Shown: positions 9,162 to 22,274 of the stretch, piece after piece
Numbering within the stretch: the stretch's first letter is position 1
How the letters are laid out: each line of letters begins with the position of its first letter
Assembly: GCA_034770075.1 (NCBI GenBank)
Contig: CM068377.1
Span: 58,522,275-58,586,274 of the forward strand
From: Aralia elata
Taxonomy: Eukaryota > Streptophyta > Magnoliopsida > Apiales > Araliaceae
Length of the DNA stretch: 64,000 nt
Direction: 5' to 3'
Made by a program: the position numbers and the translations under genes
The notes under the pieces: model-generated
Databases searched by the model: none
What the model saw: only the letters and a program-made list of their open reading frames with translations
Told to the model about the DNA's origin: nothing

Positions 9162-11980
9162 TGTGACGAACGAGAATTTTGTAATTTAATTTAAATATTT
9201 ATTGAATTAAATAAATATTTTTTAATGATTTAATTATTGAATTAAATAATTAATTGATGAATTTGTGGTACATTAATTTAATTATATGTGTTACATTAGT
9301 TAAACTAATGTGGAGAATTTTTATATTCAAAGTATGTGTTTAATTGAGTTTATTTGATTAAATGCACTATTTAAATAAGCATAATGTTATTTCTAATTTA
9401 TTTAATAATTAATTAGAGATTGAATAATTTGTCATATTTATTAAATGAGAATTTTATTTATATGACTATGTGATTTAATGTAGAATTATTCTATTTTATT
9501 TAATTGATTTAAATGAGATTATTTAATTGATTAAATATGTGACATTAACTATATAATAAGTAATTTATTAAAATAAATTAGAAAGGAGGAATAAATGAGT
9601 ATCCAAGCGAGGTCTCAGTGGGAGTTGGTGCCAGTTATTAACTGACACCATGTTCTGCCATTTAATTTCACGTATTACTATTATACGCATTATTGTTCAT
9701 CAGTTTCTAAAAGTTTATACAGAGAGAAAAAGAGAGAGATTTGAGAGAATTAGAGAAGGGAAGAAGAAATTAGTTCATTTGTTGCTTAATCTAGGCTACT
9801 AATCAATGTAAATTCCTTAAATTCATCTTTGATTCATGTTCTTTCAAGTTTTAATCCATGAACGTACACTGAATTTTCTGTAAAGTAAATTCTATGGCTA
9901 AATCTTTAATAAATTAATGTTAGATGTTTGTAAGCATGTATAAATGTATTTTATATGATTTATATGTGATTTAGAGTAATTAAATCCATGAAATTACGTT
10001 TATATGAGAGTTCAGAAACTTATAGAGTAGTTATGTATGAATATGAACTATATGTATGAAATTGATGCTTGTTTTGCATGTTAATTGGTTAAATTGATGG
10101 CTAATTATGTTTATGCATGTAAAAACGAAGAAAACAAGAGTTTAACGGATTAATTTGGTTAAGAAACGAATTCACAGTGATTAATTACGTTAATTGTATC
10201 AATATATAAATACCAAACATGAACAGTGGATTTTTAGCCTTTATCTGGTTGTCTAGATTGTCTGTAATGTTAAAATCGCTGTGTATGTAATGAGTTTTGA
10301 TTTTATAACACATATGATGAATTGGTAGACTTAAATTTGTCGTTCGATGAAAAACTTTGGCAAAATTTTGCATTTTTCTGCGTTCTTCGCGAACTGTAGG
10401 AACTGGGTTTCAAGTTCACCGCCCCGGCGGAGGAATTACTCTAGAATTGCCGCCCCAGCGGTAGAAATGAACTAGTTTGGTCGCCCCGGCGATGACCTCG
10501 CCCTGGCGCCCAAAATGAACTGCAATTGTCGCCCCGACGGTAGGATCGCCCCGGCGGGCATTTTGTAAAGGAAACCACCGCCCTGGCGGTGGAACAAAAA
10601 AAGAAAAAAAAGAGTAAAAAGAAGGGAGTAAAAAAAATTTTTATTCTTTTTTTTTGTGGTCATGTTATGTTGTCGTAGACATACCTAAAGCTTAAACTAA
10701 TGTATGAAATGAATATTAAGATACTGTGATGAGTGGTAAGCATATACCCATTGGTTATCCGATGACTATTGAGATATTAAAATGAAAATTGGATGAGAAT
10801 AAATCCTGAAGTGTTTATAATACTGTGACTAATTATTGTTACTGCTTTATAAACGTAATTTATAGGTTAATTAAAGAACGTGAATTTTAATTTGTAATCT
10901 ACGCACGACGTAAATTTACTACTCCCAATCTTTTTTATTTCGTTGAAAGCAAGTATCTTATCCTTACTTATTACTTTTATGCAAGTTTTCTAAACTTCAC
11001 TCTTATATTGAGCAAGTCTATTACCTCTATTCTTCATATTGATTAAGTTGTTTACCATAATTCGTTCAAAATCATGAATGCAAATATGTTATTCTGATTC
11101 CTTTTGAGTAATACTTCAGTTATACAGAGTTTATTCGATATTGTGCTTTTGAGATTCAATCTCTTGTTCTCAAATACCTTTCATATTTAATTATTGAACC
11201 TTGATTGACTAGCGAACCCCTGTTGATTCGACTAGTCCATAGTTGATGAGCGTTCTAAATCCTAGAAACATTATTGAAGTAAATCCAAACCAAACTTCCT
11301 TTGGTGCGGACTCTGATGTCAAATTGAGATGAACAACCCTTATATAGGGGATTATTTTACGCATTAGCGTTTAGATGTTGTGCACATACATGGTACAAAG
11401 GGCTGATCCCCCTAAGTACGAGAAGTAAGGTCCATATAGTCTTACGACCGTTAAAAGTTTAAAGTAGAAATACTTGATAACCTGGGACATAGTTCGTGGT
11501 CTTGTGACCCTCAGACATTCTTTTGATTCTTGTAGTCTAGTCTTGATTAAAAAGTCGAGAATTCGATTATCCGATATCCATTTGATTATTCACATGTTAT
11601 TATTATTATTTTATTGTGTTACTTGCTGGGCAATTGTTGCTCCCTTGCATAATAACATTGCAGCTAAAGTTGAAAGAGTTGATGAGCTATTCACTAGTAA
11701 GGGCAAAGGAAAAACAAACAAGTGATGAAGAATTGTTATATTTGTTTAAATGATATTTATGTAATAGACTTAAGTTATGTTGCCGCATTGATGTTTATTT
11801 AAGGCTAGATGACCTGGGATTTATTTATTAATGATGTTGTAACCCTTTAATGGGAGATTTCTATTTTTAATTAAGAGTTTTCATTTATATTTGAATGGGT
11901 AGTTAGATGTGATATGATATAATTGGATAGTGAATACCAAATCCTGTGGAAATGAAGTACCTGAATTTGGGGGTGTCACA
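9162..11980 (+). repeat. 3' LTR of element E, 2819 bp
   Basis: It begins TGTGACGAACG and ends TTGGGGGTGTCACA, giving TGTGAC/GTCACA inverted ends. The first 450 bp are very AT-rich with repeated attgaattaaataat-like runs. A likely transcript start region lies near 9710-9770 (tttatac followed by an agagagaaa-rich stretch). A GC-rich palindrome cluster is at 10419-10590. Small ORFs inside (63-83 codons) have no support. The last 20 bases match the LTR ends of B and C, so these families are related. Confidence 0.88.
10419..10590. repeat. Cluster of seven GC-rich palindromes in LTR of E
   Basis: Variants of CCGCCCCGGCGG occur at about 10419, 10450, 10491, 10498, 10528, 10546 and 10577, each separated by AT-rich sequence. 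Several are near-perfect palindromes (accgccctggcggt). The surrounding LTR is strongly AT-rich, so the cluster is a clear compositional island. Confidence 0.82.
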
Positions 11981-12750
11981 GATAAATGCTGAGAATCAAG
12001 AGAAAGAGTCTTACCTCTTCTACTGTCCGACTGCTAACCCTCTAGCTTTCGAACTGTGACTGTCTCTCCGAACGGCGGAACTACCTCTCAAAGTAAATCT
12101 TACCACAATATATCTCTCTAGTATCTTTATCAAATAAACTCAGCAAGGTTTCCCATGAGAACAGGGTTTCCATTTATAGGAAAATTATTATCCCGGTGAT
12201 GGTCATTACTCAGGCGTTAGGACTAGTTCATAATGGTATTACCCGTTGGTTGTTCAGGTTTAGGTGAAAAGTTCCACCAACCGAGTTCCTCAGCCATCCC
12301 CGTTAATCATGGTTTAGGCTTTAATCGGTGCAATAGGAGGTATAGGCCATTGGCCCGGTGCAACGCCTCATAATTACACGCAACGGCAACCTTAGAGTCA
12401 GTGTTCAACAGTAAGGATCACGTGGCCGGCAATTTCCTAGTTTGGGCTGGTCTTCCTACAATCCCATGCCCCTAACTTGGGTCGGGCCTGCTGATTGAGA
12501 CTCTGTGGCCTAGCCCACTACTAAGTATCTCTTAGTGAAACTATTACCCATCTACAAGGCCATTACATATTGGGCCCGATTAACAAGCACAAAGCTAATC
12601 CGATATAATCGGACTATTAAATCAATTTAACCATAACCACACATAGCTACCCAAATCATTTATGGGTTTAAGGTAATATGCAAACTAATTATTAACAGGA
12701 TTTTAAATTATTAACCTCAAAATATTGCTAGGAAAATTCTGGTCATTACA
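11981..12750 (-). repeat. 3' LTR of element B, first 770 bp
   Basis: On the minus strand the LTR starts TGTAATGACCAG at 12750, next to the PPT. The piece ends at 11981, where E was inserted. It covers the U3 part and the start of R. Confidence 0.82.
12172..12179 (-). promoter_or_regulatory. Probable TATA box of element B
   Basis: The minus strand reads CCTATAAATGG, about 575 bp from the LTR start, which is a usual U3 length for this type. Transcription would begin roughly 30 bp further along the minus strand, near 12140. Inference from motif and position only. Confidence 0.5.
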
Positions 12751-12763
12751 TTCCTCCCCCTTT
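12751..12763 (-). promoter_or_regulatory. Polypurine tract of element B
   Basis: The minus strand reads AAAGGGGGAGGAA directly before the LTR start TGTAATGACC at 12750. It lies next to the pol stop codon. Confidence 0.85.
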
Positions 12764-15700
12764 ATAAGAATTTCGTCCCCGAAATTTCAACATGAGGTCC
12801 CTCGAAAAGATGCGGATAAGTCGCCCTCATCTTTTCCTCAAGCTTCCACGTAGCTTCTTCAGTTGTATGATTCCTCCAAAGAACTTTAACGGAATGAATG
12901 ATTTTGTTCCTCAGCTTCTGTTCCTTCCTATCGAGTATCTGGTCAAGAATTTCTTCGTACGATAAGTCTATCTCGACTTGAATTGGTTCATAGGATATAA
13001 CGTGCTTGTAGTCTGGTTTATATAGCTGCAACATTGATACATGAAATACATTGTGAATATGCTCAAGTTCAGGAGGTAATGCTACCTCGTACGCTACTTC
13101 ATCAACTCATCTCAGAATTTCAGACGGTCCTATGAACCTAGGGCTTAACTTACCCTCCTTACCAAAACGAATCTTCCCTCTCCAAGGAGATACCTTCAGA
13201 AACAATAAACTACCTACGTTGAAGTCCCATTTTTGTTGGTGTAGGTCAGCGTACTTCTGATGGTCTTGGGCCGCTACTAGGCGATTCCTGATCAACTTTA
13301 CGGTATCTGCTGTTTGCTGCACCATTTTCGGTCCTAGCAGTCTTCGTTCTCCAACCTCGTCCCAACACAACGGTGTTCGGCATTTTCTTTCGTATAGCGC
13401 TTCGTACGGTGGCATCCCGATACTAGCGTCATAACTATTATTGCAAGAGAACTCTACTAACGGCAGGTGATCGTCCCAACTGCCTTTCAAGTCCATTACG
13501 ACCGCTCTGAGCATGTCCCGTAAGGTTTGAATCGTTCGTTCGCTCTGACTATCAGTTTGAGGGTGATACGCAGTACTTAACCTCAACTGTGTCCTCATCC
13601 TTTCTTGTAAACTCTTCCAAAAATTTGACGTGAAACGCGGATCTCTGTCAGATACAATTGATACTGGCACCCCATGTCGAGACACTATCTCTTTCACATA
13701 GAGTTTTACTATTAGCTCCAGATTGTACCGTATCCTGATCGGTAGAAAATGAGCGGATTTGGTCAGACGGTCCACGATTACCTAGATGGCATCTAACCCC
13801 TTTTGTGTTGGTAGAAGTCCTACCACACAATCCATCGTGATGTGCTCCCACTTCCATTCTGGAATTTCCAATGGTTGAAGGTCGCTTGTGCATTGCCTTA
13901 ACTCGTTGGCATATTAGACATCTGCTGTCGCAATCTGCTACCTTCCTCTTCATACTCGGCCACCAAAAGTATGGTCGCAAGGCCTGATACATCTTCGTGC
14001 TGCCGGGATGCACTGAGTACCTCGTACTGTGAGCTTCTTGGAGAATCTCTTCTCTTAGCCCTGGATCTAACGGTACCCAAATCCTCCCTTCAAACCTTAG
14101 CAGCCTAGCGCTATTGAGTTCTTTCCTTTCGGAAATACGCTTCTTGATACTACCATAATCTTCATCCTTTTCCTGAACCTCCTTGATTTTATCTAATAAG
14201 GTCGGGCTTGCTGTCACTGTACATAATTTCTCGTCTGACTCCATTGGGTATCTCACCTCCAGCTCTAGCCGTTCAAATTCCTTCACCAACTCCTCCTAAG
14301 TTGTCAGTATTAGCAACTTCTCTCTGCCTTTTTTGCTTAAGGCGTCGGCTACTACATTTGCTTTGCCCGGATGGTAAAGAATCTCACAATCATAATCTTT
14401 GATCAATTTCAACCATCAGCGCTGCCTCATGTTCAGCTTATTCTGAGTGAAGATATACTTCAGACTTTTGTGGTGCGTGTATATCTCACACTTCTCCCCA
14501 TATAGGTAGTGACTCCAAATCTTTAGGGCGAAAACTACCGCGGCCAGCTCCAGGTCATGAGTCGGGTAACCCTTCTCATAATCCTTCAGCTGACGGGACG
14601 CGTATGCAATGACCTTGCCATGCTGCATTAGTAAACAGCCAAGACTTTTGTGTGACGCATCGCTATACACTACAAAACCTCCAGTGTTATCCGGTAAGGC
14701 CAACACCGGTGCTTGACTAAGTCTTTTCTTCAGCTCCCTAAAACTGTTTTCGTATTCCTCTGTCCAAACGAACTTAACTGCTTTTCTGGTAAGATTAGTT
14801 AACGGCGATGCTATCTTTGAAAACTCCTGGATGAATCTTCGATAGAATCCCGCTAATCCTAAGAAACTCCTGATCTCCGTTGGCGTCTTTGGTTGTTCCC
14901 AATTGATAACCACTTATACCTTTGCTTGATCCACCGAAACACCACTCTTGTTAATGACGTGACCTAGAAACTGCACTCTCTGCAACCAAAATTCACACTT
15001 GGAAAATTTCGCGTACAACTTCTCTCTTCTGAGAACCTCCAATATAATTCTTAAATGTTCAGCATGCTTCTCCTCTGTCTCTGAATATACCAAAATTTTT
15101 TCGATGAATACGACTACGAACTTGTCCAAGTACTGCTTGAACACTCTGTTCATCATATCCATGAATGCCGCTGGTGCATTTGTTAATCCAAATGACATTA
15201 CCAGAAACTCGAAATGCCCATAACGAGTTCTGAATGCCGTCTTCGGGATATCATCCTGTCTAACCTTCAGTTGATGATAACCTTCAGTTGGTCGAATAGA
15301 TCATCTATTATAGGCAATGGATACTTGTTCTTAATCGTAACTTTGTTCAACTCGCGATAGTCGATACAAAGCCTCATCGATCCATCTTTCTTCTTTACGC
15401 TCGATTTGATATAACCCTTGTCTAACAGTTCTTATAACTGAACCATCAACTCTTTCATCTCTACTGGTGCCATTCGATAAGGCGCCTTGGATATCGGTGT
15501 CATCCCTGACACCAAGTCAATCACAAATTCTATCAATCTATCTGGCGGCAAGCCCGGTATTTCCTTTGGGAAGATGTCGGGAAATTTCCTTACTACTGGT
15601 ATCTAGCCCAGCTCACTCCCTACTCTTCGAGTGTCAATCACACGGGCTAGATATCCCATGCAACCCTTCCTTAGCAATCTCCTCGCTTGCATCATCATCA

Positions 15701-17238
15701 GACAACAAGATTGTCTCGGTGATTTACTACCATAGAATACGACCTTTAACTTTTCTGAAGTCTTCAGGTGTATGCACTTCTCCCGACAGTTGATGACTGC
15801 TCCGTGATTCGATAACCAATCCATCCCAAGGATCACATCGAATTCTCCCAAACGAATTGATATCAAGTTCATGCTAAGCTTAAGCCCCCCCCCCAAATCG
15901 ACGCAACAATTCCTATGAATGTAGTCTATAGGAATAATCGCTTAGTTGGCTACTTCTACGTTCAAAGGATTCTCTAACTTTTCACGGGGTAAGCCTAATC
16001 GTTTAGCAAATTTTTTGGAAACAAAAGAGCAGGTAACACCCGAATCAAATAACACGTATGCATTTATATTATTGATTGGGATGATACCTGACACCACGTC
16101 CTTTGATTCCACTGCATCCTGCACACGGTCATGTTGAATGTGCGTGCCGTCGACCAGTTTACTTGATTGGCTGGCCCTCTGATGGTCAGCTTGTTGTTGT
16201 GGTTGTTGTTATTGTTGTTATTCCGGTTACCGCTAGCTGCATCGCCCTTCCTCTTCAGATAATCCCTAATCTGATGATCTGATGTTCCACATAAGAAACA
16301 TTCAGCCTTCTTTCCCTTGGGGCACTGAGAAGCCATGTGCCCCGACTGTCCACAGTTATAGCAAATACCTTTCCCCCTCATGCATTCACCTGAGTGACTT
16401 TTCCTAAAGTTGTTACACTTATTCCCCTTCCTAGCCTCCTCTCCAGCCTTATTGCTTCTAGAGGTTTGGCTATCACTCCACTTCCTTTTGTTCTGATTGC
16501 TACCTCCACTACTACCCCCTTGTTACCATCTTGGTTCTTCTTCTTGTCCTGGTTGTATTTGATTAACGCCTCAATTCCTTTTTCCGCGATGATCGCCCTC
16601 TCCAACAGGGTGAAAAATGCGCTACTCTACAGTACTGCAACTCGGCTTTAGATCCACGGTTTTAGCCCTTGCTCAAACCTCCTTGTTTTCCTGGCCTCGG
16701 TATCAACTTGGTGAGGGGTGAATCTGGCCAACTTGTAGAATCTTGCAGCATACTCGGATACAAACATGTTTCCTTGCTTGAGTTTTAGGAATTTTACCTC
16801 CATATTCGTTTGTATACTCTGCGAGAAGTAGTTTTCAAAAAATAATTCCTTGAAACGTTCCCATGGAACCACTCCGTCCCCGGCACGACCCCTATTTGCC
16901 TTCCACCAATAGTTAGCTTCGCCCTTCATCATGAAGGTAGCAAATCTGGTTTTCTGCTCCTCGGCAACACGTGCGACCTCGAAGACTTTTTCCATCTCTT
17001 CTACCCACGACTAGGATGCAATTGGATCTAAGGTTCCTCGGAACTCTGGAGGTCCTAATAATTTAAAGTCCTTGAAGCTAGCCAAGTGTTGAGTTGGCTG
17101 CTCCACTGCTGGTGGGGGTCTGTTCTGCATGGCCTCGACCAACATATCGGCAAAAGCTCTCATCGCGTCGGTTTGACCCTGAGTGTTATTAACCAATTCT
17201 TTGACCCTTTGGTTTTGTGGCTGTCTATTCGGCGGCAT
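12762..17238 (-). pseudogene. gag-pol: Gag-pol polyprotein of element B, heavily broken
   Basis: The frame starts with MPPNRQPQ at 17238. Gag core follows to about 16600 (WVEEMEKVFEVARVAEEQ, KGEANYWWKAN), then two zinc knuckles at about 16375-16260 (CYNCGQSGHMASQC and CFLCGTSDH with its last Cys replaced), protease with DSGVT at about 16050, RT, RNase H with YSDAS, integrase with an HHCC region and DDE core, GPF module and chromodomain, ending at 12762. Breaks seen include TAG in Gag near 17010, TAA near 16647, a frameshift in the basic linker near 16480, TAA at the RT-RNase H border near 14914 and TGA near 14415, plus further frameshifts around 13650-13900 and 13100. The RT catalytic motif reads FIEKILVYS instead of FIDD, so both metal-binding Asp are lost. 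Domain order is that of a Tekay/Del chromovirus. Non-functional. Confidence 0.88.
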
Positions 17239-17673
17239 GGTCTGCCACAAAGCAAAACCTTACATTATCACTTCGGCTTTGAGTTCTTATGCAACACTTT
17301 ATTGACGTAAGCAAAATAAAGCATAGCATCTAATAAACACATTCGAAAAAAATAAGTAACTTCATTTATATTCATATACCACAGTTTTGGTACAATAAGA
17401 CCTAACATGTGGAATACTTCTATAAATGCCAAAGGCACAGCCTTTCAACTGCTACCTATCCCTAAATGAACAAAAGTAGGGATTCACTACATACTACCCC
17501 TCTTATTAGAACAGCTAACGGGGTTCTAACACAATCCCATGCATACAACCTCGCACAAGGATTTACCATAAATAAGTGCCCCTAATATGGATAAAAGTGG
17601 GAACTATTGGCCTGATTTATCACATCAATTGGTGCCGAACCGAACGGCTAGGCTAACTCTCTTCGGCGCAATA
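17239..17673 (-). other. Spacer between leader ORF and gag of element B
   Basis: About 435 bp, AT-rich near 17290-17420, with short polypyrimidine and polypurine stretches. No ORF or motif of note. Confidence 0.5.
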
Positions 17674-18404
17674 CCTCTAGTCTCTCAAGCTCCCGATGGC
17701 GAGATCCAATGCAACGCCCAAGGACTCAATCCAAACTGCCCTGACCTGGACTTCTCTCTCTAGCTGATCTACCCTTCTTGCAGACCGAACCCATGCTCCC
17801 TCAACGCGGATCTTGTCTGCTATCTCCCAATTGAAATCGGCCCTCATGGCCTCGAGCACCACCTTCAGTTTTGCCAGTTCTAATTCTGCCTGATCCTTTT
17901 TCTCCCTTAGTTCAGTATTTCGGGCGACTAGCTGATGAAGTAGTGGCCCTACTTGCTGGGCCGAAGTCATATAACCCTCTAGTTACGCCTTCAGCCCTTT
18001 CACCTCATCTTCCAACTAATAAGCTATCTCCTTATATTGATCCCCTATACTCTGATGGGTCACATTCTTCTCTTCCAGGTCTCGGACTCTCTCTTTTAGC
18101 TCTAAGTTCCTATCGGCCAGTTGGTCTACTAAATAGTTCTCGGTTGGAATCTCTTTGGGCGAAGGATAATCCTCCCCCTCTACCATTTCTTCGGTGACGA
18201 TGTGGTCCTCCCCGGACTCAACTTCGGCATCCTGACTACCCGACCTCATCACCCTATTCAGACTCGGCTAGATAGTCTTCATCCTCTTCGGCTTCAGACT
18301 CTACCGGTGCAGCGGGCACAACTACCAACTGTTCCGAGATCACATGTATATCCGTGAACTCCCCCTCCACAGATATATGACTTGGCTCTCCTATCACAAT
18401 CATC
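17674..18404 (-). pseudogene. Leader ORF of element B: acidic, coiled-coil protein upstream of gag (broken)
   Basis: Function unknown. After the PBS the minus strand opens with ATG at 18404 (MIVIGEPSHISVEGEF...), runs through a strongly acidic part (ESEAEEDEDY, then ESGEDHIVTEEMVEGEDY) and then a long heptad-rich helical part (LADRNLELKERVRDLEEK; LVARNTELREKKDQAELELAKLKVVLEAM; VDQLEREVQV), ending about 17677. At least one frameshift near 18250 and a stop near 18018 break it. Element D has an ORF with the same place and architecture at 40313-40888, which argues that this was a real gene of the lineage and not chance. It is not Gag: no Gag core or zinc knuckle is present, and gag follows separately. 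Confidence 0.6.
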
Positions 18405-18615
18405 CTATAACATACCAACAGACATCATCAAAACCACATTAAGACACATTCATTAAGGAAATGAAAGATATTTTATCGGCTCGATGAGTTCTTCCACAAC
18501 TCATCCCCAATCACCTAAGAATTAAATCTTCTCGATCCAAGTCCTAGCGTACTCAATACGAGTTTAATGTTAAGGTTATAACCTAGGTTTCGCGATCCTA
18601 AAGTTTATAACCTAT

Positions 18616-18628
18616 GACTTTGATACCA
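18616..18628 (-). promoter_or_regulatory. Primer-binding site of element B (initiator tRNA-Met type)
   Basis: The minus strand reads TGGTATCAAAGTC three bases inside the LTR end GGTGTCACA. The usual plant form is TGGTATCAGAGC, so it carries an A for G change. Confidence 0.82.
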
Positions 18629-18631
18629 ACC

Positions 18632-20988
18632 TGTGACACCCCCAAATTCAGATACCAAGTACTTCGAACTTGGTGCTCACGATCTACAACATCCAAACAC
18701 CTACAAGCAATATATGATAACTAAATGCAGAATAAATAATCATATATTGATCATTTAGAAAGGTTTACATATGGGTCCCAAGGTCTCTAACTTTAATTAT
18801 TACATCACAAAGTTCAAAAATACAACTAACGTAGTTTGTACTACAGAAGAGGCCGAAGCCTAGTCAACACGTAATAATGGACGACGCGCCCATCCGAAGC
18901 CTAGTACTTCATCTTCTCCTTGCCCTTATCTCTGCTCGAGCACTCGGGCTTAACTGTAAAGATTTATGATATGGTAAGGGTGAACAACGAGTTTGCTCAA
19001 CAAGTTTTAAATGAATGAGAGAGATATATTATGAATGAATATGAATAACATGAGCATAATTTCAACAATTAACCAAAGAAAACAAGCGAATAACATAATC
19101 AGAGTTCAAATAAAGAAATAAAGATTGATTATTTACTGCCAATAGTCCAAGATAGACTATGAACACACGCTAAGGCATCATCCACATTTTCTGATCCTAT
19201 TAAGCTACCAACTAGAGAGTATGTACTCAAGGGGATCAACCTATTGTACTTATGGATATGCATACCATTTAACTCTGCTCTGTATCATCTTTCAGACACT
19301 TAAGTTATTCTCCATCATGGGGTTGTTCATCTCAGTCTAAGAATCCATCCCAACAATAGGTTTGGATAGCTTTTAAAAGAATTATCATGCATATGCCTAG
19401 CCGAACAAGTGGCTTAGACTTTTCTTTGAACAGTGCATGAATAGCCGAAGCTTTGTGTTAGTACAATCCAACAACGGAATCTGAGAACAAATGCACAGTG
19501 CGCGAATGCCAACGATATCGGGGTGGAATAATTCTTAAAGCAATTAGACCACTTAACACGTAATGGGAAATAGAGTTCAAACTTAATTTGAAGAACTTGC
19601 AACATAACATTAGAACCGTCATACAATACAAAGGGTATGAGGGTTTGAAATTTCAAAGTGGTGTAAGTTAGGAAGCATAGATATGCACAATAGTACAACA
19701 AACTGTATAGAAGAATACTAGCAAGGATATACACAATAGAATAACAATTGATCCAAAAGCTCAAAGTGAGGGAATTTGCCTGAATCACTGCTTAACAATC
19801 TACTCTACGTTTATGTTCGGTAAGCACCCTACAACATATGATTCGTTCTGATTAGACATAGTTATGAAGAAATAACATACCTAATAAATAAATATGAACG
19901 ACTCGCACTATCTATCCCATTGACCACTCCAACACTCTACTGTCCGATAGGACAGCTCCACGATCAGTAAGGAGGTAGTATCATCGACAGGGTCCATTCT
20001 AAGATGGCCGAAAGGTTCGGCTATCTTACTCTACGGATGTCGAATGGGCCTTAGGGTCCCATTGGGATTCAGAAACAGTTCAAGGTACACCCATTAGCCG
20101 ACTTGGATAGTATGAGGTCTTATCGACCTTCTGCCAACAAGGCTTTAGCTCCAGGTCAGAACCTTTCATAGTTCGGGGATCCCTCCGGGATCGGATGTGC
20201 CTCGAGTCTGGCTTCGGGAAGGCAGAGGTCTGGGTCTCCTTATAAATTTAAGACTTTGACTTCGGGTTATGATTTTGGAAGTCAGGTCTGAGCCTTACAG
20301 ATATCGGGGGATCAGCTTCGTGTCCAATATTGAACTAAACCCGGAGCAAAGGCTACGGACTTTGGGTTCGACTACAGATTCCCCTACAGAAATCATCTTA
20401 CAGTCTGGTAGTATACTTCGGGTCTGGCCGATCCTTCTGCTGACAAAATCTTGGCTTCGGCTCCAGGTCGGAACCTTTCGTGGGTCGAGAGTCTCTTCGG
20501 GGTTGGCGTGAGTTTGGTTTGGCTTCAGGGAGCCAAACGTTTAGATCTCACTGACGGTTTAAGGCTTCGACTTCGAAGGTCAGGTTCAAACATTACTAAT
20601 ACTAGGGGTTTGCGTCTGACGACTATTCTCCTACCAAGGTTTGACTTCATATTCCACTTCGGAAACCACTCCATAGTCTAGGGTTGGGTAACTACCGTTA
20701 CCTAACCCTGTTGCTTAGGTTCATGAGTTCGGGGTGAGGTGGCGGACCTCATCGGACGATTCCGGCATCCCCATTCGACTCTTAACATCCTGTTCGGATA
20801 TGGTAATTAAGGTCTATACTGTGACTCGGGTTTAAGTCATGCTTCGACTATGTATTAAAATGATACAAGATAAGGTAACTACTATGTAACTACAAAGCTT
20901 GGTATCGCCATAACGACTCAACTTGTGATGGTCGACTCATCCAGCACTGACTTAGTGAAAGGAAATCCGACCGGACAAGGGAGATCAA
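18632..20988 (-). repeat. 5' LTR of element B, last 2357 bp
   Basis: Plus-strand start tgtgacaccccc, i.e. minus-strand end GGGTGTCACA next to the PBS. It resembles the C LTR at 24624 for the first several hundred bases. It breaks at 20988, where the Athila-like LTR of F begins. The part 20130-20600 holds two imperfect copies of a block (ctttagctccaggtcagaacc and cttggcttcggctccaggtcg). Short ORFs here are not supported as genes. Confidence 0.8.
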
Positions 20989-22255
20989 TGTTGAAGATAT
21001 TTGTAACTATGCCAAATCAAAACACACACACACACACAATTGCACGTGGTCCATAAGTAATATAATGAAAGTAAAGTATCGTTCCCACAGAGAATATAAT
21101 TGCTCTTTAATCTAACAGGCACCAATTTTATGATGTGACTAAAAACACTAAGAAATAAATTAACTAATTATCAAACGATTAAATCAAGTAAAAGAGATTT
21201 GAGATTATAATTTCACTTATTGTTGCACCTTGATTGTTTCACTTCCTGTCAATTCCAATTGATTATTTCAGATTGTTAGCCAAGAACACGAATGTAAAAT
21301 GACCATCTCTCAATGTATCATACCCAAATCACATTAAATCCTCAAATGATAGAATGAATGTGAACAATCCAATTGATTAACACACTATAACTCTATGTGA
21401 GTTATAACCAAAAAGAGTTGAAGTATAAATTCTCAATAGACTACATGCAGTACTTTGGTATATCTCTATTCTTGGTACAAATCATAAAATCCATCACTTT
21501 GCAGACATTATGAACACATGCTAGCAGGATCAGATATAAACCTATAAACCGTTTCTCAATATCATATAGGTTATCACAGTAATTGGTGATCAAGCAATTA
21601 AAATTTTAGCACAAATCATACTAGACAATCCATACATAATCAACTAAAATCACAAAGAAGCAAAACAACTTTAGTTAGGCAATATAATCCATTATAATCC
21701 CAAAAATTAAGTTTAGTTCATAGTTGAAATTAAATCATCCAAATAATAATCCATATATACAGAATTACAGAGATTAGAAGTAGAAACAAGAATAGAGAAA
21801 ACTCTGCTCAAGCTTTAGCCTTCCTTCTCCTTCTTCTTCTTCCAAGCCTGAAATTCTGATTTTTCCTTTTTTCGTTCTACGTTGCTCTCCTCTATTGTAT
21901 TTTTTTTTTCTATTTACGCCTCGTCCTCTATTATAAACCCTACACATCTGACTTGATCCATCTTACTCAGCCCAACTTGCTCAGACCCAAAACCTGCAAA
22001 AAACACAAAAGCCCAGCTCCAGCCTGCGTTTCAGCGCCGACAGCGCTCAAGCTGTACTAACTCAGCACCGACAACGCTGAACTTCCACTTAATTACAAAA
22101 TTGCCATTTCATGTCGTAATTTCCTGATTTGCCCCTCCACTGCTACCTTCTACAAAATAAACATGAACCGAACATAAATGCACTGAAAATACCCTTAAAT
22201 AATCAAAAATTAAAGTAGAAGACAACCGATTCACAAGTATAAAACTTGCTCATCA
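20989..22255 (-). repeat. 3' LTR of element F, 1267 bp
   Basis: On the minus strand it begins TGATGAGCAAG after the PPT and ends CTTCAACA, giving TG...CA ends. A (CA)n run lies at 21022-21040. A probable TATA box (minus TTTATAATAG) is at 21928-21937. GC-rich hairpin motifs (cagcgccgacagcgctc and cagcaccgacaacgctg) sit at 22032-22081, just upstream of it. The left border is placed at the TG nearest the change from B-type LTR and may be off by a few bases. Confidence 0.75.
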
Positions 22256-22274
22256 AATACCCCAAACTTAAATT
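22256..22274 (-). promoter_or_regulatory. Polypurine tract region of element F
   Basis: The minus strand reads AATTTAAGTTTGGGGTATT before TGATGAGC. The AAGTTTGGGG form is the common PPT context of Athila-type elements. Confidence 0.7.

Larger units (their letters stand above)
8571..11980 (+). mobile_element. Element E: 3' remnant of a Tekay/Del-type chromovirus
   Basis: This is a plus-strand fragment. It starts with about 90 bp of unassigned sequence after the end of A, then the C-terminal end of pol, a PPT and a complete 3' LTR ending GTGTCACA. gag, protease, reverse transcriptase and the integrase core are absent from the window. If A inserted into E, the missing part may lie to the left of the window. 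The right end abuts a chromovirus LTR fragment of the opposite strand (B), so E most likely inserted there; gataa at 11981-11985 would be the right target duplication. Confidence 0.85.
11981..20988 (-). mobile_element. Element B: old, degraded Tekay/Del-type chromovirus, both LTRs interrupted
   Basis: The minus-strand order is a partial 5' LTR (20988-18632), PBS, leader ORF, gag, zinc knuckles, protease, RT, RNase H, integrase, chromodomain, PPT and a partial 3' LTR (12750-11981). The left LTR is cut at 11980 by E and the right LTR at 20988 by F, so the remaining LTR pieces should lie outside this window. Many stops and frameshifts make this the most decayed retroelement here and thus probably the oldest host copy of the nest. 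Confidence 0.87.

Noticed and set aside
10472..10663. 63-codon minus ORF in the LTR of E
   Set aside because: It covers the GC palindrome cluster and a poly-T tract; composition artefact.
20269..20681. Plus-strand ORFs (80 and 76 codons) in the LTR of B
   Set aside because: They overlap in different frames of a GC-richer LTR part with internal duplication; no similarity recognised.
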